The position numbers and the translations under genes were made by a program. From Symbiodinium natans (lineage: Eukaryota; Sar; Dinophyceae; Suessiales; Symbiodiniaceae): 64,000 nucleotides of DNA. A model generated the notes under the pieces. That model did not search any database, was not told the DNA's origin, and was given only the letters and a program-made list of their open reading frames with translations. The first letter of the stretch is position 1. The number at the start of each line of letters is the position of its first letter. Of the stretch, positions 45,870 through 57,179 are shown one piece after another. The DNA is taken from the NCBI GenBank assembly GCA_905221605.1, contig CAJNDS010000034.1, positions 124,001-188,000 on the forward strand, written 5' to 3'.

Positions 45870-46532
45870 TGCCTTTGAAGGGCCAGCATGAATGATGCCA
45901 GTGTCTATAATCATGCAAGAGCCGCCGGAATAGGAACTGCAGTGAGGAAGTAACTAAGTAACAATGCAAACTATGTGAATCTGCATGAAACAAGTGAGCA
46001 AGGACTGCTCAGAACAAGCAAGAGAAAGACAAACGCGATCATCATAATCGCATTTGATACCCTGACCTCCGATCAGCTCTACGGTTCGCTTCCAAATATT
46101 TGAATAGATGACCTATAGCAGAGAGTAACGCACGTCATCAGTTGTGGCTGACGAGGAGGCCAGCAGGAAGCCTTTCCGCGAGGCGTCGGAGACACGGATT
46201 CAGCTACTGCGTCGAGCCATCCGCGGGACAACTGGATGAGCAAGGGGGCAATGTTTTTTGTGGCTCTCTACAGCTGAAACCGCTGGCATGCTCCGACCAT
46301 CAAAATCCAAGAAATTTGGTGTTAACTTCGTGTTGAGGACTGTCTGTTGGGGTCTTCTTCCAACTTTAGCAGCTCAACCATCATAAGATGTGCTGTTTCA
46401 GCCCTCTTGTAAAGAATTTGCATCACGTCAGCTGCCAGTGTATTCCGGCGCCTGGGCGAGGGGTGAACTGATGCCACGCCTCCAGAATCTCAAGTAATCT
46501 CAAGTAAAGGAAACACTCGGACGTGCCGCACC

Positions 46533-48168
46533 TCACGGCCGCGCGGAAAAGTAGACGCCTCTGGCACCTTGCCGTTGTAGATCCCCAAGAGTGTGGGCCT
46601 TGCGGTTTGGAGATGGAGTTCACGGGATGCATCGTGACATACTCACGAGTGCTACGCAATCTGCGCAGAGAGGGGGCATGACGGACTGTGGGGAGTTGAG
46701 AAAGTTTTTGAATAAGCACTCAAGAAGACACTGACGAGAGACCACATGACAGAATATGTGAAAAGCAACAGACTTTACAAGATTTCAGAATGAGGGGAAG
46801 CGCAAGACAAGCTAAACCAGTTCCAAGCTCTTCCAGGAAGCATTCACGCCGACCCTGCGCTTGGGCTCGCTCTTCCGCAGGAACTCCGCCAGTGCCGGAT
46901 TGGGCGAACGGGGCTCCAACTTCGGCTCCCAGCGGACAGCGGGCTCCACCTCCGCGGTCAAATCCGCAGGCGTCTCTGGCTCATGCTCGGCTTCGTCCTC
47001 TTCATCTTTCTCATCCTCAACGGGGATACATCATGATGTAAGGGAAATGTTCTTCCCATGTATAATAACAAGCCCTGATGCGTGCTTTGGGTTACCTATG
47101 GTTCCCTTCTTGAAGCCGAGCCACCCATGTGTCATCCTGCGTGTCTGCAGGAAGCAGCGGTGAGGACGGCATTCGCAAGACCAGGTTGGCAATCTCCGCT
47201 TTCTGGAAGCAAGTCTCTGCCCATTCGACCCACTCAGCCTGCGGATCAAACGACCAGGGCGAGTTCTGATGAGGCGAAGAAAACATAGGAAAGCAGGTCA
47301 TGATGCGTACACAAACATGCATATTTGCAAGCGCCGGTGCATGCAAGCATGCATGGATGCACGCATGGATGCATGCGTGCCAGCATGCGAGCAAGCAGGC
47401 GAGCCATCAAGCATCCGTGACACGATGGTGTGTGTTATGGTTCATCTTGACACAGGCAACTCCCCCAACTCCCCCTGCCCCTGCAGCCCCCACAGGTGCT
47501 GAACTTCAATTTGTCAACCATTTACTAAGGAGTCACCCCCACTTTACAAATGTAAAGCATTGGCTTCCAGTACGCCTAGCCGGCATCATGTGCCTGCGTC
47601 AGAAGCCCATCGTGGTCCACGTCGGCTTCGTCGAAGATAGCCTCTATGCCTGGGCGGGGGGGGCGGGGGCACGTTGAAGCAGCACCCCAAAATATTCTCC
47701 ATATTCTTCCCGTCCAGACATGTCGAGGGTCGCTCGATGTCGATCTCCAGATGCGGCGCCGTATCTGCAAGCACCTGGTGACAATGGCGCAAAATACACG
47801 GCCATGAAGGGGCATCTATTGATTGGCAGAGGAAGCGAATGAAAATCTATCATGGAGGGCCAACGGCAGCATTTGAGGGTGAAAGCTTTGGCTGCTCTGA
47901 ACTGCTACCCTATAGGCGCAAGGGACTACAAGGAACTCGGATCTGAATAGCAACAGCTCACTTTGCAACATTGCTCACTCCCACCGGCCTTCTCCATCTC
48001 GGCCTTGTCAATAGCCTCATGTTGCGGATGGCAGACATAGGCCCCTCCGTAACAAACAGGAAAACCGTCATCCCCAAATACCTGAAGTTGCGAATGTTGC
48101 GAGACCAGCCTTGTCGCCGTTGACATCGTAGGACTGGAAGATTTGAAGGAGCACTTTGTCCTTCACTC
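46533..48168 (-). CDS. EF-hand calcium-binding protein, last eight exons
   Basis: Exons (minus): 48110-48168 (VKDKVLLQIFQSYDVNGDK), 47985-48015 (AIDKAEMEKA), 47732-47764 (TAPHLEIDIE), 47594-47649 (IEAIFDEADVDHDGLLTQ), 47137-47238 (AEWVEWAETCFQKAEIANLV to LLPADTQ), 46854-47015 (DEKDEEDEAEHEPETPADLT to EFLRKSEPKRR), 46647-46685 (SVMPPLCADCVAL), 46533-46598 (AHTLGDLQRQGARGVYFSAR P, stop). Phase agrees at every junction. Two EF loops result, DVNGDKAIDKAE and DVDHDGLLTQAE, each ending in Glu at position 12, with a D-to-D spacing of 36 as in paired EF-hands. Loop 1 has Lys instead of Gly at position 6, so it may bind calcium weakly. A long acidic linker and short basic tail follow. The introns include GT, GC and two probable GA donors. 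A calcium-sensor or calcium-regulated scaffold role is inferred; no kinase domain seen. Confidence 0.8.
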
Positions 48169-48454
48169 CTTGGAAAAGCTACCTCTAGATATTTGGAAAG
48201 AACACCGGATACCCACGAGAATATGAAAAAAAGGAAAACATATAACCAAGACCAGACTATACTGACATAATCATACCTATCGCCCCGTACACTGCCCACA
48301 CACCACAACAACAGCACTCGCTGCCCCAAGCAGCTGGACCAAGGATGCTGGGCCACATCTCGAGCCTTGTGCTTTCCGAGCTGCTCTTGGTCCTTGCTCG
48401 CCCGCAAAACACTCCGGGCATCAATGAAGAAAACAGCAAAGAAAAGCTCCTTGC

Positions 48455-48508
48455 CTTGGTGTCAGATTCAGCTTGATCCGCTGCACGGGCAACCTCAGTG
48501 CGCAACAG
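48455..48508 (-). CDS. Helical exon, probably upstream in the EF-hand gene
   Basis: Between an ATCTCAG acceptor and an AAG|GCAAGG donor (GC-AG) the minus strand encodes LLRTEVARAADQAESDTK in phase 0. About 50 bases downstream a second piece (about 48364-48407) reads VLRASKDQEQLGKHK before AAG|GC. Both are charged helices preceding the EF-hands; the link to 48168 was not resolved because phases do not match directly. Confidence 0.55.
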
Positions 48509-49686
48509 CTGAGATCATGGCAACACTATGGTCGCTTAGTGCAGGTGAAAGCAGGGGGAGGAACCCAAAACAGACAATAAGGCACAACAGCCAAGTACGC
48601 CTTGAAAGTCTTGTCTGCTTGGTGACAAGACTGGTAGACTTTCTGTACAACATAGCAGAAACATGCACCTTGCATTCAACAGAGAGGAGGAGGGGGAAAC
48701 AATCGCCTCGACAAACTGCCCAACAAATTTCGGCCCTCAATCTGGAAAACCCTCGATGAGCGACGAAGCAAGTAGCCTGCCAATGACCACTGAGCACAAC
48801 AGTTGCTACATCTGATCTTCACATCACTGAAAAATGCGCTCAGTGAGGCTCTGGGCCTACCCCGTGCTCCCCCCAACACAAGCTGATCATGAGAAGCTCT
48901 TGTGCCAAGCAACGGAAATCTCTTCGCCGGTCGATGGCAAAGCACGTGCAGATTCGTAGCCTGAGTGGAGGTAGAAGCATGTTGCACAGCCCATCAGCAC
49001 GTTCCAGACACGGCACAAGGGCCCTTAGCCGCAGGAGTTTGGGGAGAATTCTTGGGCAATCGTCCCAGGTGCACGCTTTGTCGGGAACTTCGGGTCTCCG
49101 GTCTGAAATGGGTATTGGGTATCCCACATACAGCGGGACCCAAGGAATTTTGGGGTCGACCACCATACACGATTTTGGATGTCCACAGGAGAGCAAGTGG
49201 TCAGCCTGACTTTTGTGGAAGTCTTTCTGTTGCATGTGTGGACCCCCATGGTCTCATGGACCCATTATCGATCCTTTTTACGAGACATGCCCTGAACGGT
49301 TTTATGCCCCCCCCCCCCGCCCGTGGTGACTCTTGTGGAAGTTGATGCTCCATCTGGACCTACGTGGACGCGTTACGATCGCCCGCGGACCTTGATGCGG
49401 ACTCCCCTTCGAACTCCCCCCCTTAAAGGCAAGCCAATGACCATGATTATGAGTATTTGGAACCAGGAGTGTTCTACACAGGTTGGCACGCAGCTGCTTA
49501 GCATCGTCCAGCGGCTGCTGGACTCCCGCGTCTTCTTCGGGGCTTTGACGCCCAGCGCGCCAGCCTCCAGGAGGTCCTATGCCCAAGGAGCAAAAGGAAG
49601 CCGCAGAGGTTTGGAATGCACATCTTGCCCACAAAATCACAAGCTTCTAGATGAAAAGTCACTGAGAGAGCTCCCCCCAGTGGCTC

Positions 49687-49869
49687 CTGCGCTCCCAAGC
49701 TCCGAATGGATTCTTCGATGTCCACCTCTCGGAGCAAGATATCGCGTCCTACCTTCTTTTGCTCCCCACCGCTTCGGCAAGCAGTCTGCAAGCAGTCTGC
49801 AAGATTGTCCCGCCGTTTCCCGTTTCCCACCTGCAATGTGTCGGCAATCACATCCACTTTGAGCACACC
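49687..49869 (-). CDS. Two exons, possible N-terminal half of the EF-hand gene
   Basis: Exon 49831-49869 (GVLKVDVIADTLQ, ending CAG|GTGGGA) joins in phase 0 to 49687-49785 (TACRSGGEQKKVGRDILLRE then VDIEESIRSLGAQ). The frame stays open beyond 49687, so the lower border is uncertain. The intron is only 45 bases. The sequence looks like helix-loop-helix protein and might be a degenerate EF-hand region. Assignment to the gene ending at 46533 is inference from strand and position. Confidence 0.5.
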
Positions 49870-51227
49870 CTGGAAGGGATCCTGTCGCAGGTGAAGCATT
49901 CAGCAGCCCGACTGGGTAAGGAATTCTCATGCTTCTCGTGCCTCGATGACAAGACCGATCTCGAAGATTCCAAATAAGGCCCAGCTAGCAAAACCTGGGG
50001 CACACTCACAAAACCCCCCAACTGCATCCAAAAGGGGTGCATGCACAGAAGAAGTGCAGACCCGTGCAGTCAGGTCACATGTGACTGGAACCGTATAGGG
50101 GCCAAGCACATCCACCAAGGCAAATGGAAGCCTTGGTGCGAGTCTGATGAATTTGCCAGACCTTCACGCGGTCTCTGCAAATGCTTCTGCAGCCACGGAG
50201 CGTGAGCATGAACAGGGACAGAAAACGCGATGTGTGCCGCACGTAGCCTGACAAATTCGGGGCTTCGAGCTTCGGCTCCCCTGTCACAAGACTCCAGACT
50301 CCCCACAAAAAAGAGCCGACAAAAGAGAGCGAGCGAGAGAGATTTCAAGGAAAGAAAGAAAGTTGAAAAATGATCTGCCAATGCCGTCGGCGCCACTCAG
50401 AGGGACCGGTGTCTGGACCAGGCGTTCACAAGCCCCGATGGTTGAGCCTCACTCGCTCCCGTCTGATTGCTTTGCTCGCTTCCGGAAGTGTGGTATTCTA
50501 TGGTCTTCTGCAGATGTGGCGTCGAGATACTTGGAGGCATGGTGGGTTTTCTGAATCGTGAGGACTAGAACACTTCAAGAACGGAAGGTCTCAAAGGCTC
50601 TGGCTGAGCTTCTCCAGATTTTGCATGAGCTGCGACCGCTCACGATTGGTGTACATGGCCTGACCACAAGCAAAAGAGATGTGTGGCTTTCCCTCTCTGC
50701 GGCTTTCTGTTCAACAACTTGAGAGCAGGGCAGATGACAGCTAGTACTCCAGAGCTTTTGGGTTGACAGTTCTTGTAGCAACATCTGCAGGGCCAAAGGT
50801 GGGCGGGGGTCACCAAAGGTCACGAGGCCCGCGCCCCCAAGGAAGATCGGATGCGGTGACACCCCCCCCCCATGTGACCGTAAATACCTAGGATACCCAG
50901 AGGAAGGTCACCTCAAGTCGCTTTTGCTGGCAGGACAGGAAGGTTGCAAACAAGAACCCGCAAGCTCCGAGGAGCTTTCGTGACTTTCCCTGCAACATGC
51001 TCTGCCTGTGGGCCCTCGCCATTCGGCACGGACCGGACGGCATGAGCCAACCTTGGGCAACGCATTTCATGGACAGGGCACGACGCCAGCACGGCCACAG
51101 CCACACATGCCACATGGTCTTGCAAATCAGCAGCACAGTAAGGTTCGCGAAACACCAAGAAGCTGGTTGACGATGAAGAGAGGTCTGTTGGAGCACATGG
51201 GCAGGGTGTAGTCATGTTGGACGTTAC

Positions 51228-51410
51228 CTGGAATGCAGAGCTGCGAATCTCTGGGGGCATGTCAAGAGGACTCAGGGACTCAAGGCTCCGCTCTTCCTAT
51301 CCTCACTCTGTGCATTCTTCGCTTCCTATCCTCACCCTACTGGGACCGCAGCTTGCCAGCTCACCCTTGGCACCGATCAGGCGTTCCAACTTGGAGCGCA
51401 TGACCCGGTC
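51228..51410 (-). CDS. Two exons, possible 5' part of the EF-hand gene
   Basis: Exon 51365-51410 (DRVMRSKLERLIGAK, ending AAGG|GTGAGC, a strong donor, phase 1) and exon 51228-51296 (EERSLESLSPLDMPPEIRSS then AFQ, ending CAG|GTAACG, phase 0). Both are good helices with clean splice sites, but their phases do not join each other directly, so an exon between them or a different acceptor is needed. Confidence 0.5.
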
Positions 51411-51792
51411 CTTCATGAGTTTTCATGCAGTCTCACCACTGTTGATGTCCAGCGCTTGTATATGATGTCCGGACAACGGCCGGACGTTTCGGGTGTCGGG
51501 ATTACAGGGGCTTCCGGCCTTTTTGCCACGCAGATGCTCGATCATGCAGTATGGGAATGCTTGCACCAATCGGCCTGGGTTCATGGGCTGAAAAAAACTA
51601 TCTGAGATGACAGCTCACAACCGGGAATGGGGACTACTCCTTTTGACCCCATCACGCCTAATTAGCAGAGCTGCACACGTGAGCTGAAGTTTTTGGCCCC
51701 ATCTCCGTGCGAAAGAGGATGGCATACCGCGACACGTCCCTCGATTCACAGCTCTCAAACACCGCAAACACGAACGCACAAAGACGCCGCAC

Positions 51793-51870
51793 CTTCCCAA
51801 GTCCAAGATCCGCTGCCAAATCTGACGGCCCTCCCAGAAACGCGAGTAGGCCTCACTCACTGACAGGCAG
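51793..51870 (-). CDS. Possible exon
   Basis: Minus-strand frame EAYSRFWEGRQIWQRILDLG ending at GGAAG|GTGCGG. It is Trp/Arg-rich but helical. The upstream border is not fixed. Confidence 0.4.
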
Positions 51871-52099
51871 CGTGCAAGCAGACTACAAGGCAGCCAGCCA
51901 CCCGTGCAACGCATCGCAACGCATCGCAACGCTTGCATGACTTTAACACTGGCTGTCCGAGAAACAGTGTTCGTCCGGAAAACAAGCAGGAGACCCAGAG
52001 CAGAGACCAAAAGCGCATGGCCGGTGGTGCTGGCGTGCCAGAACTTTCCCTTGCAGGCGATTTGTTGCTCGCATTTTTTGGCCTTATAGGAATCATGTA

Positions 52100-52650
52100 T
52101 GTTAGATACTCCATACGATCAACTCTTCCATAACGTGAGGGCCTTCGGAATCAGGTATCCGTGAGCCAAGCAGACCATGATCGCCACCCCAGTGGTGCAA
52201 AGCACGGGGCTCAGAATTCGACGAAGAAGGTTGGAAGACCACAGGCCACGAAGGTTGGCGACCCAGTCCTTACACACCAACTCGCAGTTATATTTAGTTG
52301 TGCATTATATGTATCATGCCAGACTAGGTGTTGCGCGTGAATCGTTCGATGTATAGAACACTTAATACTCATTTTGTTTCTACGTTCTTGTGTGATTGTA
52401 TGCTACACATTGCAGATTCTGAATAATGGATTCTACATGATGTAGTATACATTATCTACTTTACCTTGTACTGTGTTACGATAGAAATAATACATTTTCC
52501 CTTGCTCTCTCCGTCTTGTGCCCGCTTCCCGACTACAAGAACCGTATGGATCCCGCGGAACTGAAGCTCTGCCCGGCTGAGCTTCTGCAGGTGCGCGTAG
52601 AGACATGCGAGATACTCTTGTGACCTCTTATGCACGTACATGGGCGTCTC
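52100..52650. other. No gene recognised; AT-richer
   Basis: GC falls locally around 52290-52500 and short ORFs only are present. It is probably intergenic. Confidence 0.45.
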
Positions 52651-52899
52651 ATTGAATTAGAGATGCTGCTGCGTTTCTTGCGCCGACCACAACCTTGATT
52701 GGTAAGTTCTCTCTCCGAGGCGCCACTGAGGTATACCTGCGCGCCCTGGACGCGCCCTTTGGCTGTGAGCTGCGCCGCTCAGCACGGAGTCCTCCTGGAC
52801 AGGCAAGTAAATCGACCAACACCATACATCTTCTTACCACTTCCAGCTTCAACCCCCAACTTTGAATGGCACTTTATGGCACTTTACGTGCAAGAAACA

Positions 52900-53258
52900 G
52901 TTTGCTGAGCTCCTCGTATTTGCACGTTGTTGCGACGAAGGGGTGACCGACAGCGCTCGACGGCGACTGCAGATGCAAGGGTGGCAGTGGCAGCCGCCAC
53001 GACATGGCCATCAGACCCTGCCAAAATGTTGCAATGCATACAGGCACCGAGGCAGTTCAGCATGACAACATCCCTGCACATCGTTCTGCACTCTTTCTGC
53101 CGACTGGTGCAGTGCCCGACGTGCCTGACCAGACTCGGTGAACTTCGCAGCGCCCGCAGCGCGCACAGGGCGGCAGCGGCACCACCCGAGAATGTGAGCT
53201 CAGGGGTTGCATGCAACTCATGGCCATCTGGTGCAGCCATCCGCAAGTTGCAGGTCAA
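52900..53258 (-). CDS. Weak coding candidate
   Basis: Open minus-strand frame with GHELHATPELTFSGGAAAAL and CRTMCRDVVMLNCLGACMHC. Composition is fair but the Ala/Arg-rich parts could be shadow. No borders assigned. Confidence 0.33.
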
Positions 53259-53697
53259 TCCTACATGGTATTACATTCAATGGCACTACTGACATCAAGA
53301 GTAGGTCTTAATGCGTTCACTGATTCATCATGTTCAAATCACAGTTTCACGTCGCGAGAGAGCAAAGTCTCTATCATTGCCAAGCTCATGAAGAAAAAGC
53401 GAACTCTCAGGTCCGATGCCTGAATGCAAGGCATGCAGATACTGCTGTAGGAAGCTCTGGGACAGTCGCCACTCCCAACGATGGTCCCGACCCAGATCCC
53501 GAGCACCTGCGGCCCTGACGTTGGCACATTTTAGCACACCAAGTGCACAAGCATGCAGCTAGGATTGCGCCTTCGGATCCGATCCCAGTGACGGAAACTC
53601 CTCCTCGCCGCCACTACACAGCCGCTACCAAAAACCAAAAGATTATAAATCTCACTGCGAGAGCTCACGGCGAGAGCTCACTGCAAGCACCTACCCT

Positions 53698-54000
53698 TCA
53701 TTTCGTTGGCATGTCTGGGCATGTCAGAGGCGCTCCTGCTTCTTCTCCACGGGCTCCTGCCAGGCGGTCCCAGGTGCGGGCTGAGCCCATGGTGCCGGCC
53801 TTTGAGAAAGCTTGACATGGCAGGGATTCGCAACGCAGGCGCTGCTTGAGCCGCTTCACGAGCTGCTCAGATGCCAGGTCTCCCCTGCCTGGGCCCCGCT
53901 TGTGCGGACAACGAGGTCCTTCCGAAAGGCTTTTGACTCCCGATCTCTGCTCTGCAAGGTTCCTAGCTCCACACCTTCCCCAAGCCGTGGGCCGCAGTTG
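53698..54000 (-). CDS. Coding segment, function unknown
   Basis: The minus-strand frame reads GDLASEQLVKRLKQRLRCES, LPCQAFSKAGTMGSARTWD, RLAGARGEEAGAPLTC. A second frame upstream (RDRESKAFRKDLVVRTSG) is also helix-like, so there may be two exons or a frameshift. Downstream it runs to a stop at 53698. Confidence 0.45.
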   Translation of the reverse strand, partial: QLRPTAWGRCGARNLAEQRSGVKSLSEGPRCPHKRGPGRGDLASEQLVKRLKQRLRCESLPCQAFSKAGTMGSARTWDRLAGARGEEAGAPLTCPDMPTK

Positions 54001-54769
54001 GGCAGGCTGCGACGTTAGCCCCACCCGCGGGTTCCTGCCACGACAGCTTCAGGAATGTCAGAAAAGCAAAAAAAGCAAGACAGACAAAGAACGACGACCC
54101 CAAATAAGCCAAAGTCGCGTTGGCTGAGACTCCGGTTCTTCCACATCCTGCTTGTGGCACTTGTGGCAACATGCCGGTTCATGCTTCACCTGCCCCTACA
54201 ACAGGAGAATAGGCGCAAGCTCCTCCTTGGGCCGACCCCAGCCACCTCCTCCGGCAGGCACCAAGCGAATACCAGGATCCTGAAATGACACTCACGGAGC
54301 TCACAACGATCCCTCAAAAAACAATGCGCTGAACACACCGGCCTGGCCCTCGTTCTCGGACTTCAAGGACCCCAACTGCACGGGGCGAGGAACCTCCACC
54401 CTGCCATTCAAGGCGATGCAGCAACTACAACCTTGCAAACTAGCAGCATCTAACAACCAATCAAAACGCTTCACATGTACAAACGTCAGCCCAAGTTACC
54501 GAGGCGCCGCGTTGCGCGATTGCCTCAAATTGGAAAACCCGACCAACACAAACTCAGACTGATGTAATGGATATGACGGCTCTAAGTCGCGTGCCACATC
54601 AGGCAGACGACTTGGAGGGGAATCACGCGAAATGGCCAGGAAGCTGAAATCGGCCACAAGAGATGATGGCTTCACAAATTTGTCGCAATCACTTCCATGT
54701 GTTCCCTTCGAGTAGGCAAAAAAAATGCGCGAAAGATGTGAAGGACAAAAGCCTTCAGCAAAGCCCAAG

Positions 54770-55130
54770 CCCCACCTTCAGTCAAGGAAAAAAGCCTTCA
54801 TTAAAGGACTGAAGCCCAACCCAGGTATAAAGCCATCAGTAAAGGACAGAAGCCCAAACAGTAAATGACTAAAGCCCAACCCTGGCCAACCCCTCACCTG
54901 TGACGAAAAAATATTCTCACTTGTGCCTGTTTTTCCTCGCTTGTGACTATAACATGTTCTCACTTCTGGCTTCTTTAAGCTCACTTACGACAATAAATTC
55001 TAAACAACGCAGCTCCCGCTCGAGAGGGGTCAAAAACTCACTTGCGTCTATTTTTTGGGGGTGGCTCACTTGTGACTATCTTGTCGTAACAAGTGAGTCT
55101 TGATTCTGGGAATTCGTTACAAGTGAGCGG
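54770..55130. repeat. Two degenerate repeat families (AAAGCCCAACC and CACTTGTGAC)
   Basis: From 54770 to 54897 the words GGACTGAAGCCCAAC, GGACAGAAGCCCAAA and GACTAAAGCCCAACC recur about every 30 bases. From 54895 to 55130 CTCACTTGTGAC-like words recur (54893, 54940, 54957, 54986, 55037, 55065), with an inverted copy (GTAACAAGTGAG at 55085, 55115). This marks the edge of the AT-richer, decayed region that follows. Confidence 0.7.
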
Positions 55131-55880
55131 GGGGTGCTGCTCAACAACAGGGGGGTCGAAAGGACGTGCTCCCCAACAACACCGGGGTGTGGGGTGGAGG
55201 GGGGGGGGCCCCAACAACAGCGGGGTGTGGTGGGGTGGGGGAAAAAATAGGGAAACTGTATGTTCTAGGGTCTGGGTCGATGTACGTTGTCGTGTCTGGT
55301 TTGACATTATCTTTTCAACACTGTCTCCTACTTGCTGTCTCACCTAGTCACCTACTTCGCTTCTTATTTTCACTCTCTAGGGTCTGTATCCTTCCTATGG
55401 TCGCCTACTTCGTTTTGTCTTTGCGTCCTCTGTCTCGTTCTCTTCTCGTCTCTCGCTACTTCGCCCTCTTGACAGACCTCATTTCAGTATTTGTCGCTCC
55501 TGTGTCGTTCCGCTTTTTCAGCCTAGTAGATATTCGTAACATTTGGTTCAGGTGTCTTGTTCGTATTTTCGGCCTCTGGGTTAGGCTATAATTGATTTTC
55601 GATAGGTGGTTCGTAGGAAAGCCTATCATAAAGCCTAGTCTGGGCTTAGTGTGGGATACACACTCGCAAACTTTGGGTTATTTCTAGGGTTTATGGGTGG
55701 TTCTTGTGATGTTGAGCAACATCACCGACGTCATCATTGGAGAGGTGCGCCTGACCTGTTTTAGTCTTTGGTTGGGAGAGCAAGTGAAAGTCAGCAGAGC
55801 ATCAAAAGCGAGCATTCATTCACGGTTTTGCCTCAAGCATTGTATCGCTAGTGTTGCCAGCCATTGTCCCGACACTTTGC
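55130..55880. other. G-rich tract followed by pyrimidine-rich tract; no gene
   Basis: 55130-55250 is G-rich with repeated CCCCAACAACA and GGGGTGTGG words; 55300-55580 is a T/C-rich tract of the 22-kb type. No supportable gene. Confidence 0.5.
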
Positions 55881-55887
55881 TTTGAAG

Positions 55888-56225
55888 ATGGCCGCTGCCA
55901 GTAGCAACGCCAGAGAATGACGGTGACGAAGGGCGCATCGTGACCGACTTGATTCAAGAGGACAAGAAGTCCCAAGAGCGCTTTGAAAAGTTGATGGCAG
56001 AGCTTCCCGAAGATTTCGTTGCGAAGATGGCTACACTCACCCTCGGAGAAGCACGCGACGCCATGAATGACCTAAAGGATGAGAAGGACACCATTCGACC
56101 TCCACATCATCCCCGCCATTGAGAACTTCCTTGAGAGGAACCACAAGAAGATGATTTTGACGGACAGGGACAGGGGCGACATTCTTCCCGACATCGCCGT
56201 TCCCTGTTTGAGTCGTGCGTCGTGA
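55888..56225 (+). pseudogene. Frameshifted gene fragment, function unknown
   Basis: An ATG at 55888 opens MAAASSNARE and hits TGA after ten codons. In the +1 frame a protein-like stretch continues: NDGDEGRIVTDLIQEDKKSQ, then ERFEKLMAELPEDFVAKMAT and LTLGEARDAMNDLKDEKD. Near 56095 it changes frame again and continues as DLHIIPAIENFLERNHKKM to a stop at 56223-56225. Two single-base frame changes within 340 bases mean a decayed gene or assembly indels. The helical composition resembles no family I can name. The region is AT-richer than its surroundings. Described as it stands; no corrected product is given. Confidence 0.6.
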
Positions 56226-56610
56226 GCGGTGATGTCATCAGTACCTCCTTGCTTACCGCCTAGGTAAAGGTGAAGAAATCCTAAGAAAGACCCCTGGGAA
56301 CAGGAGATGCGAACCTTTGCTTTGAGTAGATGGTGCAAGGAGACCCCCTAAACCTAAAAATAACACACCAAGTTATTGCTTAAAGCGAAGGCGTGGCATG
56401 AGTAACTGGTCTTGTGAGCAACTTGAGACCCTCGCACTGGCGCGAGAAAGTTGAGAGCTTCAGACTTGCTTTGAGAAACTTGAGTGCTTCAATCTTGAGT
56501 GGGCAGTTTGAGCCATTTGAGTCATTTGAGTGTTTCAGACTTGCGCGTTTTCACTTCTGTTTAGGTTTCAATCTTGCATAGATTAGATTTTAGGGTTAGA
56601 AGTCCTAGCA

Positions 56611-57179
56611 ATGTCGGCGGTCACGAAGGTTCAGGACAGTGTCGCGGCACAGGCAAAGCACTGGCAGACCCGAAGGAAGCGTGAGCTTGAAGAGTTGCGC
56701 AGCTTTATCACTGAGTGCGACCTTTCCGAGATGTTCCAGCATTTCCTAGAGAAGAAGAAACAACTACTTCATCCTAGCGGTGATGGAGGAGATGATGGCG
56801 ACGACGCAGACCCAGGAGGTGATGATAATTCGGATGAGGAAACGGGAAACCTGAAGGTGATGTATCAGAGCAAAACCGGTCCGATGAAGGAGACAGCCCT
56901 AAAGGTCTTCTTTGGGGACGACTTCCTTTGTTTGAATATGAGGCACCATCTTCGCCACCATGGAGCATCCACAACGACAAGCCCTTCATCACGGTCTTCA
57001 TCCACGTCGCATTCAAGAACACCACGGAGAGCATCACGGTCTTCGAGAACGAGGAGATAGCCACCATCAAGAAAAAACTCAAAGTTAAGAACGTCGAGTT
57101 AAGCAATAAACAAGAATTCAGTATGACAAATACAACCCAACCAGAGCGTGTAAATATATTGAATTCCCTAAGAGGATAG
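56611..57179 (+). pseudogene. Frameshifted gene with possible ubiquitin-like segment
   Basis: From ATG at 56611 the frame reads MSAVTKVQDSVAAQAKHWQT, a charged helix (KRELEELRSFITECDLSEMF), then an Asp/Gly-rich acidic linker (about 56770-56850) and LKVMYQSKTGPMKETALK. Near 56925 the frame shifts by one base; the second frame reads LFEYEAPSSPPWSIHNDK and FITVFIHVAFKNTTESITV then FENEEIATIKKKLK. That last piece has the strand-strand-helix pattern of a ubiquitin-like (beta-grasp) fold; similarity is by eye only. It abuts and partly overlaps the polymerase fossil in another frame. It could belong to the same mobile element or be a host gene interrupted by it. Confidence 0.55.

Noticed and set aside
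49726..49752. A 27-base GT-AG intron
   Set aside because: It is too short and in frame without a stop; treated as coding.
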